From assembly GCF_030718845.1 (NCBI RefSeq), contig NZ_CP132191.1, positions 744,001-808,000 of the forward strand: DNA of 64,000 nucleotides, given 5' to 3'. Positions 10,562 to 19,456 of the stretch are shown here, in pieces; positions within the stretch are counted from its first letter, which is position 1, and each line of letters opens with the position of its first letter. This DNA is from Mycoplasma seminis. GTDB taxonomy: Bacteria; Bacillota_I; Bacilli_A; Mycoplasmatales; Metamycoplasmataceae. The position numbers were made by a program, and so were the translations under genes. The notes under the pieces were generated by a model. It was not told the DNA's origin. It saw nothing but the letters and a program-made list of their open reading frames with translations, and did not search any database.

Positions 10562-11094
10562 AAGTAATAAATTCCTATCTTTCCATATTGCTTTTCTTTA
10601 TACACTTTAAGACTATCTGGTAGTGTTATATTATTGAAATCATTAGTTTCTAAAACTATTTCAAAATCTTCTTTTAATAAGTTATTTGAAACTAACTTTT
10701 CTAAACATTTTGAAACTAAATCATATTCAATAAAAGGTGCATCCATAAACACAAAATCATATTTTTGATTTGTATTATCTAAATAAATTAAAGCATCTTG
10801 AATAATTAAATTAAATTCATTAGCTTGTTTAGTTTTAGCGAAGTTTTGTTGAATAACTTTAGCTACGATTTTATTTTTTTCAATAGTATCAACTTTACCT
10901 GCACCCCGAGAAATAGCCTCAATACTTCAAGCACCTGAACCGCCAAACAAATCTAAACACGTGCTTCCAACTAATTTAAATTGTAAAGAAGAAAAAACCG
11001 CTTCTCTAACTTTATCAGTTGTTGGTCTAGTGTATTTAGCATCAGGCTGTTCAATCCTAAGTCCTTTATATTTTCCTGCAATAATTCTTAACAT
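10549..11094 (-). CDS. rsmD: 16S rRNA (guanine-N2) methyltransferase RsmD
   Basis: The 181-aa protein opens MLRIIAGKYKGLRI, typical of RsmD, with the conserved RPTTDKVREAVF, the SAM site LDLFGGSGAWSIEA and FMDAPF in place of the usual DPPY/DPPF. It methylates G966 of 16S rRNA during small-subunit assembly. The length matches the family. No Shine-Dalgarno sequence is visible before ATG 11094. It is divergent from the 495-aa gene at 11214 and overlaps the following methyltransferase gene. Confidence 0.92.
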
Positions 11095-11213
11095 GTAGTT
11101 ATTGTACCAAATTTGCTTTATTTTAGGCTTAATAAAGTACTTTTTGAATGAAATTTAATATATTATAATTAATATGTAAAAATTATTAAAAAACAAAGTA
11201 AAAAGGAATATTT

Positions 11214-12701
11214 ATGAGCAAATTAAAACAATTAGTCGATATTACAAACGGTATTTCTTTAGCTGTTCAAGCTAACACACCAATAGATAACACACCTCCT
11301 GCTTATGTAATCAGGAATATTGATTTAGATAAAATTAAACCTATAGTCCCATGACAAGAAGATCCAAATATAAAATATAAATTATTAACACGTATTGCAA
11401 TCGAAGATGGAGTATTCGCAGATTCTTGATTTAAATATACAGGAGTAAAATTCACAGAACAAATTGATGTTGTAAATGAGTTTATAAAATCACATAATCT
11501 ATATTTTCACAGCGATGATGAAGCATATCAATTTTTTTGTAAATCTCTTTATTTCGCAATAGACAGAAGATCAATGACATTAGAAGATGAAGATCTTGCG
11601 AATTACTACATTTCAGAGTACATTAAGGATGATATAAAATTTTGGTACAATGAACATCTAATTAATTTTTATGATGAAGATAGATTAAAAGGTTATATCC
11701 CTACATTTTTGAAAAAAAATTTAGCTGAATTAAAAGAAGCTACAGATTTTATAAAAGAGTATAAGAAAACTGGAAAAAATTTAATATATATGGAACATTC
11801 AAACAGGTTCGTAAAAAAAGCAGCGAACTGACACAGAGTGCAAAATGAGTTAGAAAAAGAAAGACTCAAAAATGATTTTATAAATTATGTTTCTAATTCT
11901 TCTAAAAAAATTAAAAATCAGTACACAAAAATAGCTGAATTTTTAAAAAGTTATTACGATAAATTTGAATCTCTTGCAAACGGTAGAATTTCAACATCAG
12001 TTCTATCTTGATTAGTATCAATTGGTTGAGGAATCGTGGACGTATTTAGTGGTGGTTCGGTATCCTTACAGTTAACATTATCTCTCACTGAATCAATTTG
12101 TTCAACAATTAGTGCTGTTGAGCTAAAAAATACAGCCAATGATATTTGGGATAAATACGAAGTTATTAATAAAGCATTACCTTATTTAGAGGACCTAGAA
12201 CCTTTATTTGATGTAAATAATCTACAAGATCTTTATGAAAAAAGTTCAAAGATAAAAGGATTAGAAAATTTAATCACTTCTGAAATAGATAATAAAATTA
12301 AAAAAACTGAATTAGCTGCTGACTTAGTTGATTTTTTCACAGGTATTAAAGAAAAAATAGCTTTTTTCATCGCTAAAAAGCACGTACAAATATCAAAAAT
12401 AATCTTCAAAGGTACTCCTTTCCTAAAAGGAATTCTAGAAGCTGAGTCTATAATTGGTAAAGGAGAATTAGTATCTAAAAACCTATTTAAGATAAGAAAT
12501 TTACTTAATAAAAATATAGGTGAGGCATTTTCTAATTCAATAAGAAAATTAATGGAAGTTTTAGACGTTTCTAAAAATACAGCATTATTAGCAAACCTAT
12601 CAAGTATGGCTAATACCATAGTTTCTGTTGTAAATATTTCATTAGATGCTGCAGAGTTAAATTTTAGAGAGGCATTTAATGAGCAAATTCCAGAAATTTA
12701 G
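11214..12701 (+). CDS. Hypothetical 495-aa protein, first cistron of coupled pair
   Basis: The ATG follows AAAAAGGAATATTT, with a TATAAT at 11164-11169. The N-terminal half is acidic and aromatic-rich (EDEDLANYYISEYIKDDI). Residues about 255-310 are low in charge and rich in Gly/Ser/Leu (SWLVSIGWGIVDVFSGG), possibly membrane-active. The rest is helical with mixed charge. There is no signal peptide and no motif I know. The next cistron, a four-helix membrane protein, starts 23 nt inside this frame, so the two are made together. The same membrane-protein family recurs at 14237 and 18640 behind only short first cistrons. A toxin or effector with membrane partner/immunity protein is one reading; a channel-regulator pair is another. 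Function unknown. Confidence 0.7.
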
Positions 12702-13494
12702 ATGATATTGACTCCCTGCTTGAGCACCATACATTATTGGTTTATTATTATTTCCATTAATTATTTCAATTTATGCTTATAAACTCACAGATAAAAATAC
12801 ATATTTTGTTATTACAATTATTTTTTCAATCATTGTTTCTTTAGCATTTGTATCTCATTTAGTTAATTGATTATTTAACTTTAAGCATATTTTTAAAATT
12901 AATAGTGCTGTATATGAATATAATGAAAAACAAATGATAAAACAGCACCCATTTTGAAAGCCTTTAAGATTTATGTTCAATATTTTTCTTGGTATGGGTG
13001 AATTTGATCCACATCTTTCAATGCAAGATTCATTTTTTAGTATGCAAAAATGAGAAGGGAAAGACTCATCACAATTAGATGATTATTTAAAATATAAAGA
13101 TTACAAAAATTGTAAAAAATTATATTGACTTGCTTACATTCTTCCATTTCTATTTGGTCTAGGTACAAGTATTATAATTTCTGAGCCTTATACCGTTCAT
13201 GGTATAGGTTATAAATTATTTGGGGCTTGAATTTTCGCTCCTATGTGCGGTATTTCTGGTCCTCTTATTTTTATAACTTGTATCGTATATGGATATATGG
13301 CTTGTTGAATGACTGAAATAGTATTAAATCGAATTCCGGACTTAGATCCAAAACAGAAATTAAAACTATACCAAAGCGCACATATTCACAATAAAAGTTA
13401 TTCTTATTATCAAAAAACAATTAATAGTCAAAAATTTAAACAATTTATTCAAAAACAAAAGACTGCTCAGAATTCTAACGACAGCACAAATTAA
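12679..13494 (+). CDS. Four-helix membrane protein, paralogue 1
   Basis: The ATG lies inside the previous gene after AGAGG; 271 aa. There are two hydrophobic segments near the N-terminus (about residues 16-38 and 45-68), then a conserved cytosolic loop with HPFWKPLRF and MGEFDPH, two more hydrophobic segments (about 155-180, 190-215), and a charged tail. The two other family members in this window (14237, 18640) share the N-terminal F.(W/Y)YW.P pattern, the HP(F/Y)WKP motif and the MTEI/MSEI region after the last helix. I do not recognise the family outside this window. It is co-translated with the 495-aa protein, so a physical or functional partnership is likely. Confidence 0.75.
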
Positions 13495-13506
13495 GTGCTG
13501 TTTTTA
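13482..13506 (+). terminator. Terminator of the coupled pair
   Basis: CAGCAC (13482-13487) pairs with GTGCTG (13495-13500), followed by TTTTT. The stem overlaps the stop codon at 13492-13494. Confidence 0.75.
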
Positions 13507-13537
13507 TATGTTTTCTTTAGAAATAAAAAATATCCAT

Positions 13538-13543
13538 TATAAT
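13538..13543 (+). promoter_or_regulatory. -10 box for leaderless trmB mRNA
   Basis: TATAAT ends 6 nt before ATG 13550 and no Shine-Dalgarno sequence is present. This supports ATG 13550 over the upstream ATG 13508, which directly follows a terminator. Confidence 0.5.
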
Positions 13544-13549
13544 AATCAC

Positions 13550-14164
13550 ATGAGACTTAGATTTGACAAAAATGCTGAAGCAAACTTAAATGCTTCACCT
13601 TATTTAATAAAAGAATTCCCTTATCATTTAGAAGTAAATGATGTTTTAGAAATTGGTGCAGGTAAGGGAGAAATGATTGCTCAATTAGCTGCTTTAAACC
13701 CACAAATTAAATATATTGCCTTTGAAAAATATCCAACAGTAGCTAACAAAATTCTTAAGAAAATAAATGAAATGAATTTAAACAATCTTTTCATTGTAAC
13801 TAAAGATGCAGCTAATTTAAATGAAATTTTTTCAGGTAACATTGATACAATTTGATTAACATTTTCTGATCCATGACCTAAAAATGCGCATGAAAAAAGA
13901 AGATTAACCTATAAAACATTTTTAGAACAATATGCTGCGCTACTTTCACCAGAAGGTAAATTATATTTCAAAACAGATAACGATAAGTTATTTGATTATT
14001 CTTTAGAATCATTGAATTTAAATAATTGAGAAGTTATCGATTTTACAAGAGATTTGCATGCTTCAAAATATAATGCAAACAATATCCAAACCGGATATGA
14101 ACAAAAATGATCTGCTAAAGGAAAAAATATTAATTTTTTAATCGCAAAACCTAAATCCAAATAG
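13550..14164 (+). CDS. trmB: tRNA (guanine-N7) methyltransferase TrmB
   Basis: The 204-aa protein starts [13 protein letters not shown], the usual TrmB start, with the SAM site [12 protein letters not shown], the family motif [17 protein letters not shown] and a C-terminal part containing YEQKWSAKGK. It forms m7G46 in the variable loop of tRNAs. I chose ATG 13550 because homologues begin here and a TATAAT is placed for a leaderless start; ATG 13508 in the same frame would add 14 residues. It is a core gene embedded among accessory genes on both sides. Confidence 0.93.
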
Positions 14165-14180
14165 TTTGGATTGTTTTTTT
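14154..14180 (+). terminator. Terminator of trmB
   Basis: AATCCAAA (14154-14161) pairs with TTTGGATT (14165-14172), followed by GTTTTTTT. The loop contains the trmB stop codon. Confidence 0.8.
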
Positions 14181-14200
14181 AACTATGAAATAGGAGTAAA

Positions 14201-14236
14201 ATGAAATCACTTAACCAGATTTCTAATAATAATTAG
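14201..14236 (+). CDS. 11-aa leader or vestigial first cistron
   Basis: TAGGAGTAAA precedes ATG 14201, a good ribosome site. The frame MKSLNQISNNN stops at TAG 14234-14236, immediately followed by the ATG of the membrane protein at 14237. The 59-aa frame at 18448, upstream of another paralogue, has nearly the same start context. It is either a coupling leader peptide or the remnant of a longer first cistron like the one at 11214. Too short to be sure it is a product in itself. Confidence 0.45.
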   Translation: MKSLNQISNNN

Positions 14237-15028
14237 ATGCCTAAATTATGAATATTTAAATGATATTGAATTCCGACTTTTTGTGAGTTCTTTATCGGAG
14301 TTTTATTATCTCCATTAATCATGACCACTGCTGCTTATATATGCACTTATTCCCAATATTGACAAAAAGTTTCAATAATACTTGGAAGTATTTTAGGTTT
14401 TTTTGCTTTAGTGCACATTGTAAACTGAATCTTTGAATATAAGTTAATTTTTAAAATAGATAATGTCAAATATGAATTTAGCAAAAAGAATTCACATATG
14501 AAACATCCTTTTTGAAAACCAATAAAATGAGTTACTAATATTTTTATTGGAATAGGAACTATAAACCCTGCTGCCGATGTTGAAATAGAAGAACTAAAAA
14601 GAGAAATGTGAGATGATATTGATATTGGATTATTCACACTTTTTCTTGAATATAAGGAAGCTAAAAATATAAAAATTTTATATTGGAGTTGTTGATTTTA
14701 TCCTTCTTTCCTAGGCTTTTCATTATCTTCATTAATATCAGTTGGATTTTTACTTCTTGGATCGTATTTAATTTCAATTATCCCGCTATACATTTCTGTT
14801 CCCATAATTACAATTTCTGTTCCAGGTTTAATTCTTAGCGGAATATATTATGTAAATATGTCAAATTGAATGTCTGAAATAGCTATTAATAGAGCTGTCG
14901 ATTTAGATGATAAAACAAAGCTAGAATATTATCGTTCAGTTTATTCCACAAAATCTAAACCCACCGAATACTTAGAAACTATCAGAAGTAAAAAGTTTTG
15001 AGATTATGTTAGAAATAGAAATAAATAA
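14237..15028 (+). CDS. Four-helix membrane protein, paralogue 2
   Basis: A 263-aa relative of the proteins at 12679 and 18640: start MPKLWIFKWYWIPTF, two N-terminal membrane segments, the loop motif KHPFWKPIKW followed by a diverged IGIGTINP in place of MGEFDP, two further membrane segments and the tail NWMSEIAINRAVDLDDKTKL. Nine TGA codons are read as Trp. Its own ribosome site is poor, and the ATG abuts the stop of an 11-codon frame, so re-initiation is likely. Function unknown. Confidence 0.72.
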
Positions 15029-15044
15029 TTTAACAATTTATTTT

Positions 15045-15075
15045 AATACCCACAAGTGCTGTGGGTATTTTTTGC
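15045..15075 (+). terminator. Terminator, copy A of duplicated segment
   Basis: AATACCCACA (15045-15054) pairs with TGTGGGTATT (15060-15069), followed by TTTTT. The hairpin and about 35 bp downstream recur at 16320-16382 with few differences. Confidence 0.8.
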
Positions 15076-15108
15076 TCCTTAATTTAAGTAGTTTTACAAA
15101 TAAATACA
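15047..15108 (+). repeat. Duplicated about 62-bp segment, copy A
   Basis: The stretch with the hairpin, then CTTAATTTAAGTA and TTTACAAATAAAT, matches 16321-16382 with few mismatches and two single-base indels. The two copies flank the transposase relic and the 84-aa gene. Confidence 0.7.
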
Positions 15109-15114
15109 AAATTA

Positions 15115-15154
15115 AAACATCGGTTTCCTACTAATTAGTAAGATTCCGATGTTT
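15115..15154 (+). terminator. Long hairpin before the transposase relic
   Basis: AAACATCGG (15115-15123) pairs with CCGATGTTT (15146-15154), with the palindrome TACTAATTAGTA inside the loop and a T run after it. It may be a terminator, or an end of the IS element that left the relic. Confidence 0.5.
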
Positions 15155-15219
15155 TTTCGTCTCCTTAATGTAAAATAAGTGTGTAAATTCAAAAATACTA
15201 AAGGAGACACTATTATTAT

Positions 15220-15807
15220 ATGCTATCAAACGCAAAACATTACCAAAATAATTTAATTTGTTTGAAATTTAGAGCTAAATCTAGAAATTCAAAATACTCA
15301 ACTGAATTTACAACTCGTTATAGTCATTACGTCTTAAGACCGTATTTAGATAAATCAAAACTTAAGATGTTAAATACTAAAATTCAAAATATCAAACAGT
15401 ATTCACCTAGAGAATTTACAATAGAAAAAATGAAAGATTTGTTCAATAAATTAAAAGATGAATGAAGTCTTTTAGAGATTTCAAGACAAATGTTTTGAGA
15501 TGAAAATTCTAACTTTAACAATGGATAATGGTTTAGAAAATTCTGAACTTCATAAAGTAAAATCCATAAAAGAATTTTATGTATGTGACCCTTATTCTTC
15601 ATGACAAAAAGGAAGTTTAGAAAACGCACATAAAGAGATTAGAAAGATTATTCCAAAAGGTTATGAACCACAGTTTATTTGTGAAAATTTCATATTCGAG
15701 TTAATTGATTCAATTAATAAAGATAAGCAAATAATTACTTTGAAAATAGTCAATATCTAGTTAGAATTTCACCATTTGAATTATTTAAAAATTACACAAA
15801 AATTTAA
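15220..15807 (+). pseudogene. IS30-family transposase relic
   Basis: The N-terminal fragment (15220-15528) contains KLKDEWSLLEISRQ, matching the 'L...WSPEQISGRL' region of IS30 transposases. From 15500 a different frame gives LTLTMDNGLENSELH, then VCDPYSSWQKGSLENAHKE and IIPKGYE, the second Asp and the Glu regions of the IS30 DDE domain. After a stop at 15758-15760 a third piece in the first frame reads RISPFELFKNY, the family's C-terminus, ending at 15807. About 130 residues with the first catalytic Asp are missing. With two frameshifts and the deletion it cannot transpose. AAAGGAGAC before ATG 15220 is the old ribosome site. No clear terminal inverted repeats remain. Confidence 0.85.
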
Positions 15808-16020
15808 AAAAAAATTGGCTCAAAAAATAAGCCAAAACGACCCTGTCGTGTATTTTAACATACCCATTTTTTAAAAACTTGATAAAATTTAAAAAGAATT
15901 TTCACATTTTATGAAATTACACATTAAGTAGAAAGCCAATCTTTTAATTAATCGTACAAATTTTAGGGTTCATTGCATTATAAGAAGATATAATTATTTT
16001 ATATATAAATGGAGAAATGT

Positions 16021-16275
16021 ATGACAAATTTAGAAATATTAAATTATTTTAAACTTGATAAAAAATATGAATTTATCTTAGAACAAAATAAGAACTTAAA
16101 AGATGAAATTTTAGATTATATTGAACATTTAAAATTAGATAGTTCTGATATAGGAAACATTTTATATTTAGCAGACATTAGACAATCAATTGAAACAGAT
16201 TTGAAATCATTTTTAATTTTCTCATATATTACACTACAAGAATTTCATACAATAGTAAATAAAATGGGATTATAA
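16021..16275 (+). CDS. Hypothetical protein, 84 aa
   Basis: The ATG follows GGAGAAATGT with good spacing; an upstream ATG at 16009 lies inside the ribosome site and is not preferred. A TATAAT occurs about 30 nt upstream. The protein (MTNLEILNYFKLDKKYEF...) is acidic, helical, and has no membrane segment or recognisable motif. It lies between the transposase relic and the second copy of the duplicated terminator segment. It could be a remnant or cargo gene. Confidence 0.45.
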   Translation: MTNLEILNYFKLDKKYEFILEQNKNLKDEILDYIEHLKLDSSDIGNILYLADIRQSIETDLKSFLIFSYITLQEFHTIVNKMGL

Positions 16276-16319
16276 ATAATTTTGTGTAAATTTATTTTAA
16301 ACTGGAAATGATAATCCAG

Positions 16320-16382
16320 ATACCCGCAAGTGCTGTGGGTATTTTTACTGCTTAATTTAAGTATGTTTACAAATAAATCCAT
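16320..16382 (+). repeat. Duplicated about 62-bp segment, copy B, with terminator
   Basis: ATACCCGCA (16320-16328) pairs with TGTGGGTAT (16334-16342) through one G-T pair, then TTTTT. The following CTTAATTTAAGTA...TTTACAAATAAAT matches copy A at 15047-15108. It terminates the 84-aa gene. Confidence 0.75.
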
Positions 16383-16516
16383 AATTAATTCATTGTCAAA
16401 AAATTAATTTTTCTATATTTTTTTGCCTAAAATTTAACTTTATCATTTGTGGAAACCTTGACTTATATTTTTATAAGAGTATAATCAAAGTATAACAAAG
16501 AAAAAGAGGCAACAAA

Positions 16517-16852
16517 ATGACAATACAAAATATTGAATACAATCAAAAAATCAATGAATACAGCACAGACTCAGGCATTGATGTAAATTCTTTAATCGAA
16601 TACATTAAAAATCAAATCGATGATTTAAAATACTACGAAGAAAACATCCTAAATGTCCGGCATTCTTCAGATATAAATTCAAGGGCTGATTATAATATTT
16701 CTGATGAAGAATATAAAAAACAACTTGATATTGCAAAATATGTTTCTAATAATGAATGAAATAGCATTCAGAAACAATTTATAACATGAGTAAAAAATAT
16801 CTTTGATTATCAAAATCGCTTAAAATACATAAACACTAACAGAGGCTACTAA
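16517..16852 (+). CDS. Hypothetical 111-aa protein coupled to the nucleotidyltransferase
   Basis: AAAGAGGCAACAAA precedes the ATG. The protein is hydrophilic, rich in Asn, Ile, Tyr and Asp, and probably helical, with Trp encoded by TGA near the C-terminus (NEWNSIQKQFITW). No known domain. Its stop is one base before the ATG of the next gene, so the two are translated together. By analogy with toxin-antitoxin gene order it could be the antidote of the nucleotidyltransferase, but it does not look like the winged-helix AbiEi antitoxin. Confidence 0.6.
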
Positions 16853-16853
16853 T

Positions 16854-18173
16854 ATGTTTTTATATAAAAATGATTTATCTTATTTTAATAACAAGTACAT
16901 AAATGATATTAGACTAAAAGTCAATAAAACAGTGTTAATTGTTTTTGCTATTATTTCTTATTTTATAACCGTTTTTCTCGCATCTAGAATTGTAATAATT
17001 CCAATTTTAATGCATGAGCAACCTGAAGGTTATAAATTTTATCTAATATTTTTAATTGTTATTGTTTGCCTTGAAATTATTTCTATTTATTGCAATATAA
17101 CACTTTCATTGCTGTGAGCTATATTAAGCTTTAAAAATGACACAAATTCAATTAAGATAGAGAAATTATTGATAGCTTATAGTGCATTAACCTTGAGATA
17201 TTCATTGATTAAAAAAATCAAATTAAGTGAATGTAACTTAGACAAACAAACTATCAAATTTCTTAAAATCTTAAATTACAACAATTACATAATAAGAGGT
17301 TCAATTTGTATAGACTTATTAACAAATAGCAACCACAGAAAAATAAATGATATAGATTTAATTAATAAAAATAAAATAAATCCACCACTTAAAAAAGTGA
17401 ATTCAGCTGTTATTAAAACTCTATATAGTGATGATATTGTTTATAAAGGTTCATATTATGGAACAGAATTTGAGGCTATAAATTCAGCATTTATCACAAA
17501 TGAAGCTATCACAAAAGGAAAAGGATTAATATTTGCTAATTCTTATTCTTCATTAACAAGCAAAATGACACAACTTATAGCTCTTGAAGTATGTTCTAAG
17601 CTTAAGGATCAAAACAAATCATCAAACACTAAAAATGATATTTTATATCTTCTAAAGAATGATTTACATTTAAAAGAATTAGATGAATATAAAATTAAAT
17701 ACTTCTTCACTCAAGCATTAATTTCTAATTACTTTGTATCATTTTATTTCAATTTAATTAATTGAGATAACTATAAAAGCAAAAATTGAATGAATGATTT
17801 CATTAACCATCTTGAAAATGATGAATTACGCTCGTTATTTGAAATAATCTGTATTCCTGAGATATCACAGCTTTACTCAACGATTACTTATTGTTTAGAA
17901 AATAAAATTAAAGTCTTTGAATTATATAATTCCTTTAACAAATGTGATATTAAAATCAATAGCATATTGCAAGAATTTCCTAATTATGATGATTTTATTA
18001 AAGTTTATAAAGATTTAAATTTCAATAATTCAGCTATTGATAGCATTTGAAAACAAATGATAAATACTTGTGATGCTAATAGCTTCGATCTGCGTGTATT
18101 AATGCTAATTCAATTGCATGATTATAGACTAAATTGTGTGTCTGAAGCTTGTTTTTATAATCGAATTCCCTAA
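16854..18173 (+). CDS. Membrane-anchored nucleotidyltransferase-like protein
   Basis: The 439-aa protein has two N-terminal membrane segments (about residues 26-48 and 60-87) and then a cytosolic part containing IRGSICIDLLT...RKINDIDLI. Gly149-Ser150 followed by Asp166-Ile-Asp168 fits the GS...DxD active site of the polymerase-beta nucleotidyltransferase superfamily; the R-x-x-x-DIDL form resembles AbiEii/MenT toxins. The rest is helical. AbiEii proteins are toxins of type IV toxin-antitoxin/abortive infection systems, but they are normally soluble, so the membrane anchor is odd. The third catalytic carboxylate is not identified. It is coupled to the 111-aa gene upstream and followed by a terminator at 18267-18300. 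Confidence 0.6.
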
Positions 18174-18447
18174 ATTATAATACAATGCTATTTCACGTTT
18201 TTATAAATACTCTTGTCCGCTCAATTTTTCGTGATTTTTAAGCTAATTAAAGTAACAAAAATTTATGTGTTCTCACACTTCTACGGGAACACTTTTCTTT
18301 TCATATTTTTTGAACATATTTAACCCCTTCGCTCATATATCATTTATTTAAACCTGAACGCTAATTTAGGCAATTCTATAGCTTATAACAATTAATTGTT
18401 TACATACATTTTGTAACTAAATTAGTAAAATATTTGTAGGAGTAAAA
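18174..18447 (+). other. Intergenic gap with terminator
   Basis: No gene seen. GTGTTC (18267-18272) pairs with GAACAC (18287-18292), followed by TTTTCTTTT, a terminator for the nucleotidyltransferase gene. The rest is AT-rich leader DNA of the next unit. Confidence 0.55.
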
Positions 18448-18627
18448 ATGAAAATATTAAATTCTAGTATAGATATTATTTCTTTTCTTTCGTATGAAGT
18501 ATCTCCCACACTCATTGATATAAACAAATTAAATATCTCAGCAAAAATAGCAGTGTTAGTAAACATCCTTAATATCAAACGAATTCTATTATCAAATATA
18601 ATATATCGTTTGATAACGGTACAATAA
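18448..18627 (+). CDS. 59-aa leader or truncated first cistron
   Basis: TAGGAGTAAAA precedes the ATG, the same context as at 14201. The frame MKILNSSIDIISFLSYEVS... ends at TAA 18625-18627, 12 nt before the membrane protein ATG. Its start has a weak likeness to the start of the 495-aa protein (VDITNGISLAV versus IDIISFLSYEV, both followed by ID), so it may be a truncated homologue. The end of the frame holds a 10-bp inverted repeat. No function is assigned. Confidence 0.4.
   Translation: MKILNSSIDIISFLSYEVSPTLIDINKLNISAKIAVLVNILNIKRILLSNIIYRLITVQ
18573..18615 (+). promoter_or_regulatory. Inverted repeat at the end of the 59-aa cistron
   Basis: TATCAAACGA (18573-18582) and TCGTTTGATA (18606-18615) are perfect inverted copies around a 23-nt loop, just upstream of the GGAGG of the next gene. 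It could be an mRNA stem affecting re-initiation, or a protein-binding site. There is no T run, so it is not a terminator. Confidence 0.45.
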
Positions 18628-18639
18628 TTGGAGGTTCGG

Positions 18640-19431
18640 ATGGAAAAATCACGAATTTTTAAATATTACTGAATTCCTACATTAACTTCATTTGCAATCG
18701 GTTTATTTTTGATTCCTTTGTTCGAAACTCTTTATGTTTACAATATAACAAATAAGAAAAATCAATATGATATGATGATTACTTTTATTGCTATTATTTC
18801 AATTTTAGCTGTAATATACATAATAAATTGACTATTTAATTATCGTAATATTTATAAAATTAATAGCATTTCATATAAATGTAATGAAAAAGATATGATT
18901 AAAAAGCATCCATATTGAAAACCATTTAGATATTTATTTAATTTATATATGGGTATGGGTGAATACGATCCGCACTTGGGTATTTATGATTCTGATTTTA
19001 GTATGGAAAAATGAAACAATGTTGATACTAGTCAGCTGAATAATTATCTTAAATATAAATATTGAAAAAACACAAAAATTTTATACTGATTATTTTATAC
19101 CACTCCTTTTATCTTTGGGGTAGGTATAAGTGTAATATTTGATATTTTATTATTACTCACAATATTAGATTGAAACAAAACAACTGGTGCTATGATTTTT
19201 GTACCAATAGGTGTAATTTGTGGAATCTGTTTAGTTTATACACTTGGATTATATATTTATATGGCTATATTAATGACTGAAATTGTTTTATATGAAATCC
19301 AGGATATTGATTTTGAAAAGAAATTACAATATTTTCAAGTTACGCATTTGTATAACAAAAGCTTAGAAATTTATCTCAAAACAATAAGCAGTAAGAAATT
19401 CTTGAATTTTATTAAAAAATATAGTGACTAG
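18640..19431 (+). CDS. Four-helix membrane protein, paralogue 3
   Basis: The ATG follows TTGGAGGTTCGG, a strong ribosome site. The 263-aa protein matches the one at 12679 closely in pattern: FKYYWIPT start, two N-terminal membrane segments, KKHPYWKPFRYLFN, MGMGEYDPHLGIYDSDFSM, two more membrane segments, then LMTEIVLYEIQDIDFEKKLQYFQ. It is a closer relative of 12679 than of 14237 (the DPHL and FSM motifs are kept). Function unknown; an orphan copy of the partner of the 495-aa protein is the simplest reading. Confidence 0.75.
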
Positions 19432-19456
19432 TTTTTTTGTTAGTCACTATATTTTT
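19420..19456. terminator. Bidirectional terminator
   Basis: TATAGTGACTA (19420-19430) pairs with TAGTCACTATA (19441-19451), with T runs on both strands, between the converging membrane protein and CNNM/CorC genes. Confidence 0.8.

Noticed and set aside
13508-13549. ATG 13508 as trmB start
   Set aside because: It directly follows a terminator T run and adds residues absent from TrmB; ATG 13550 has a fitting TATAAT.
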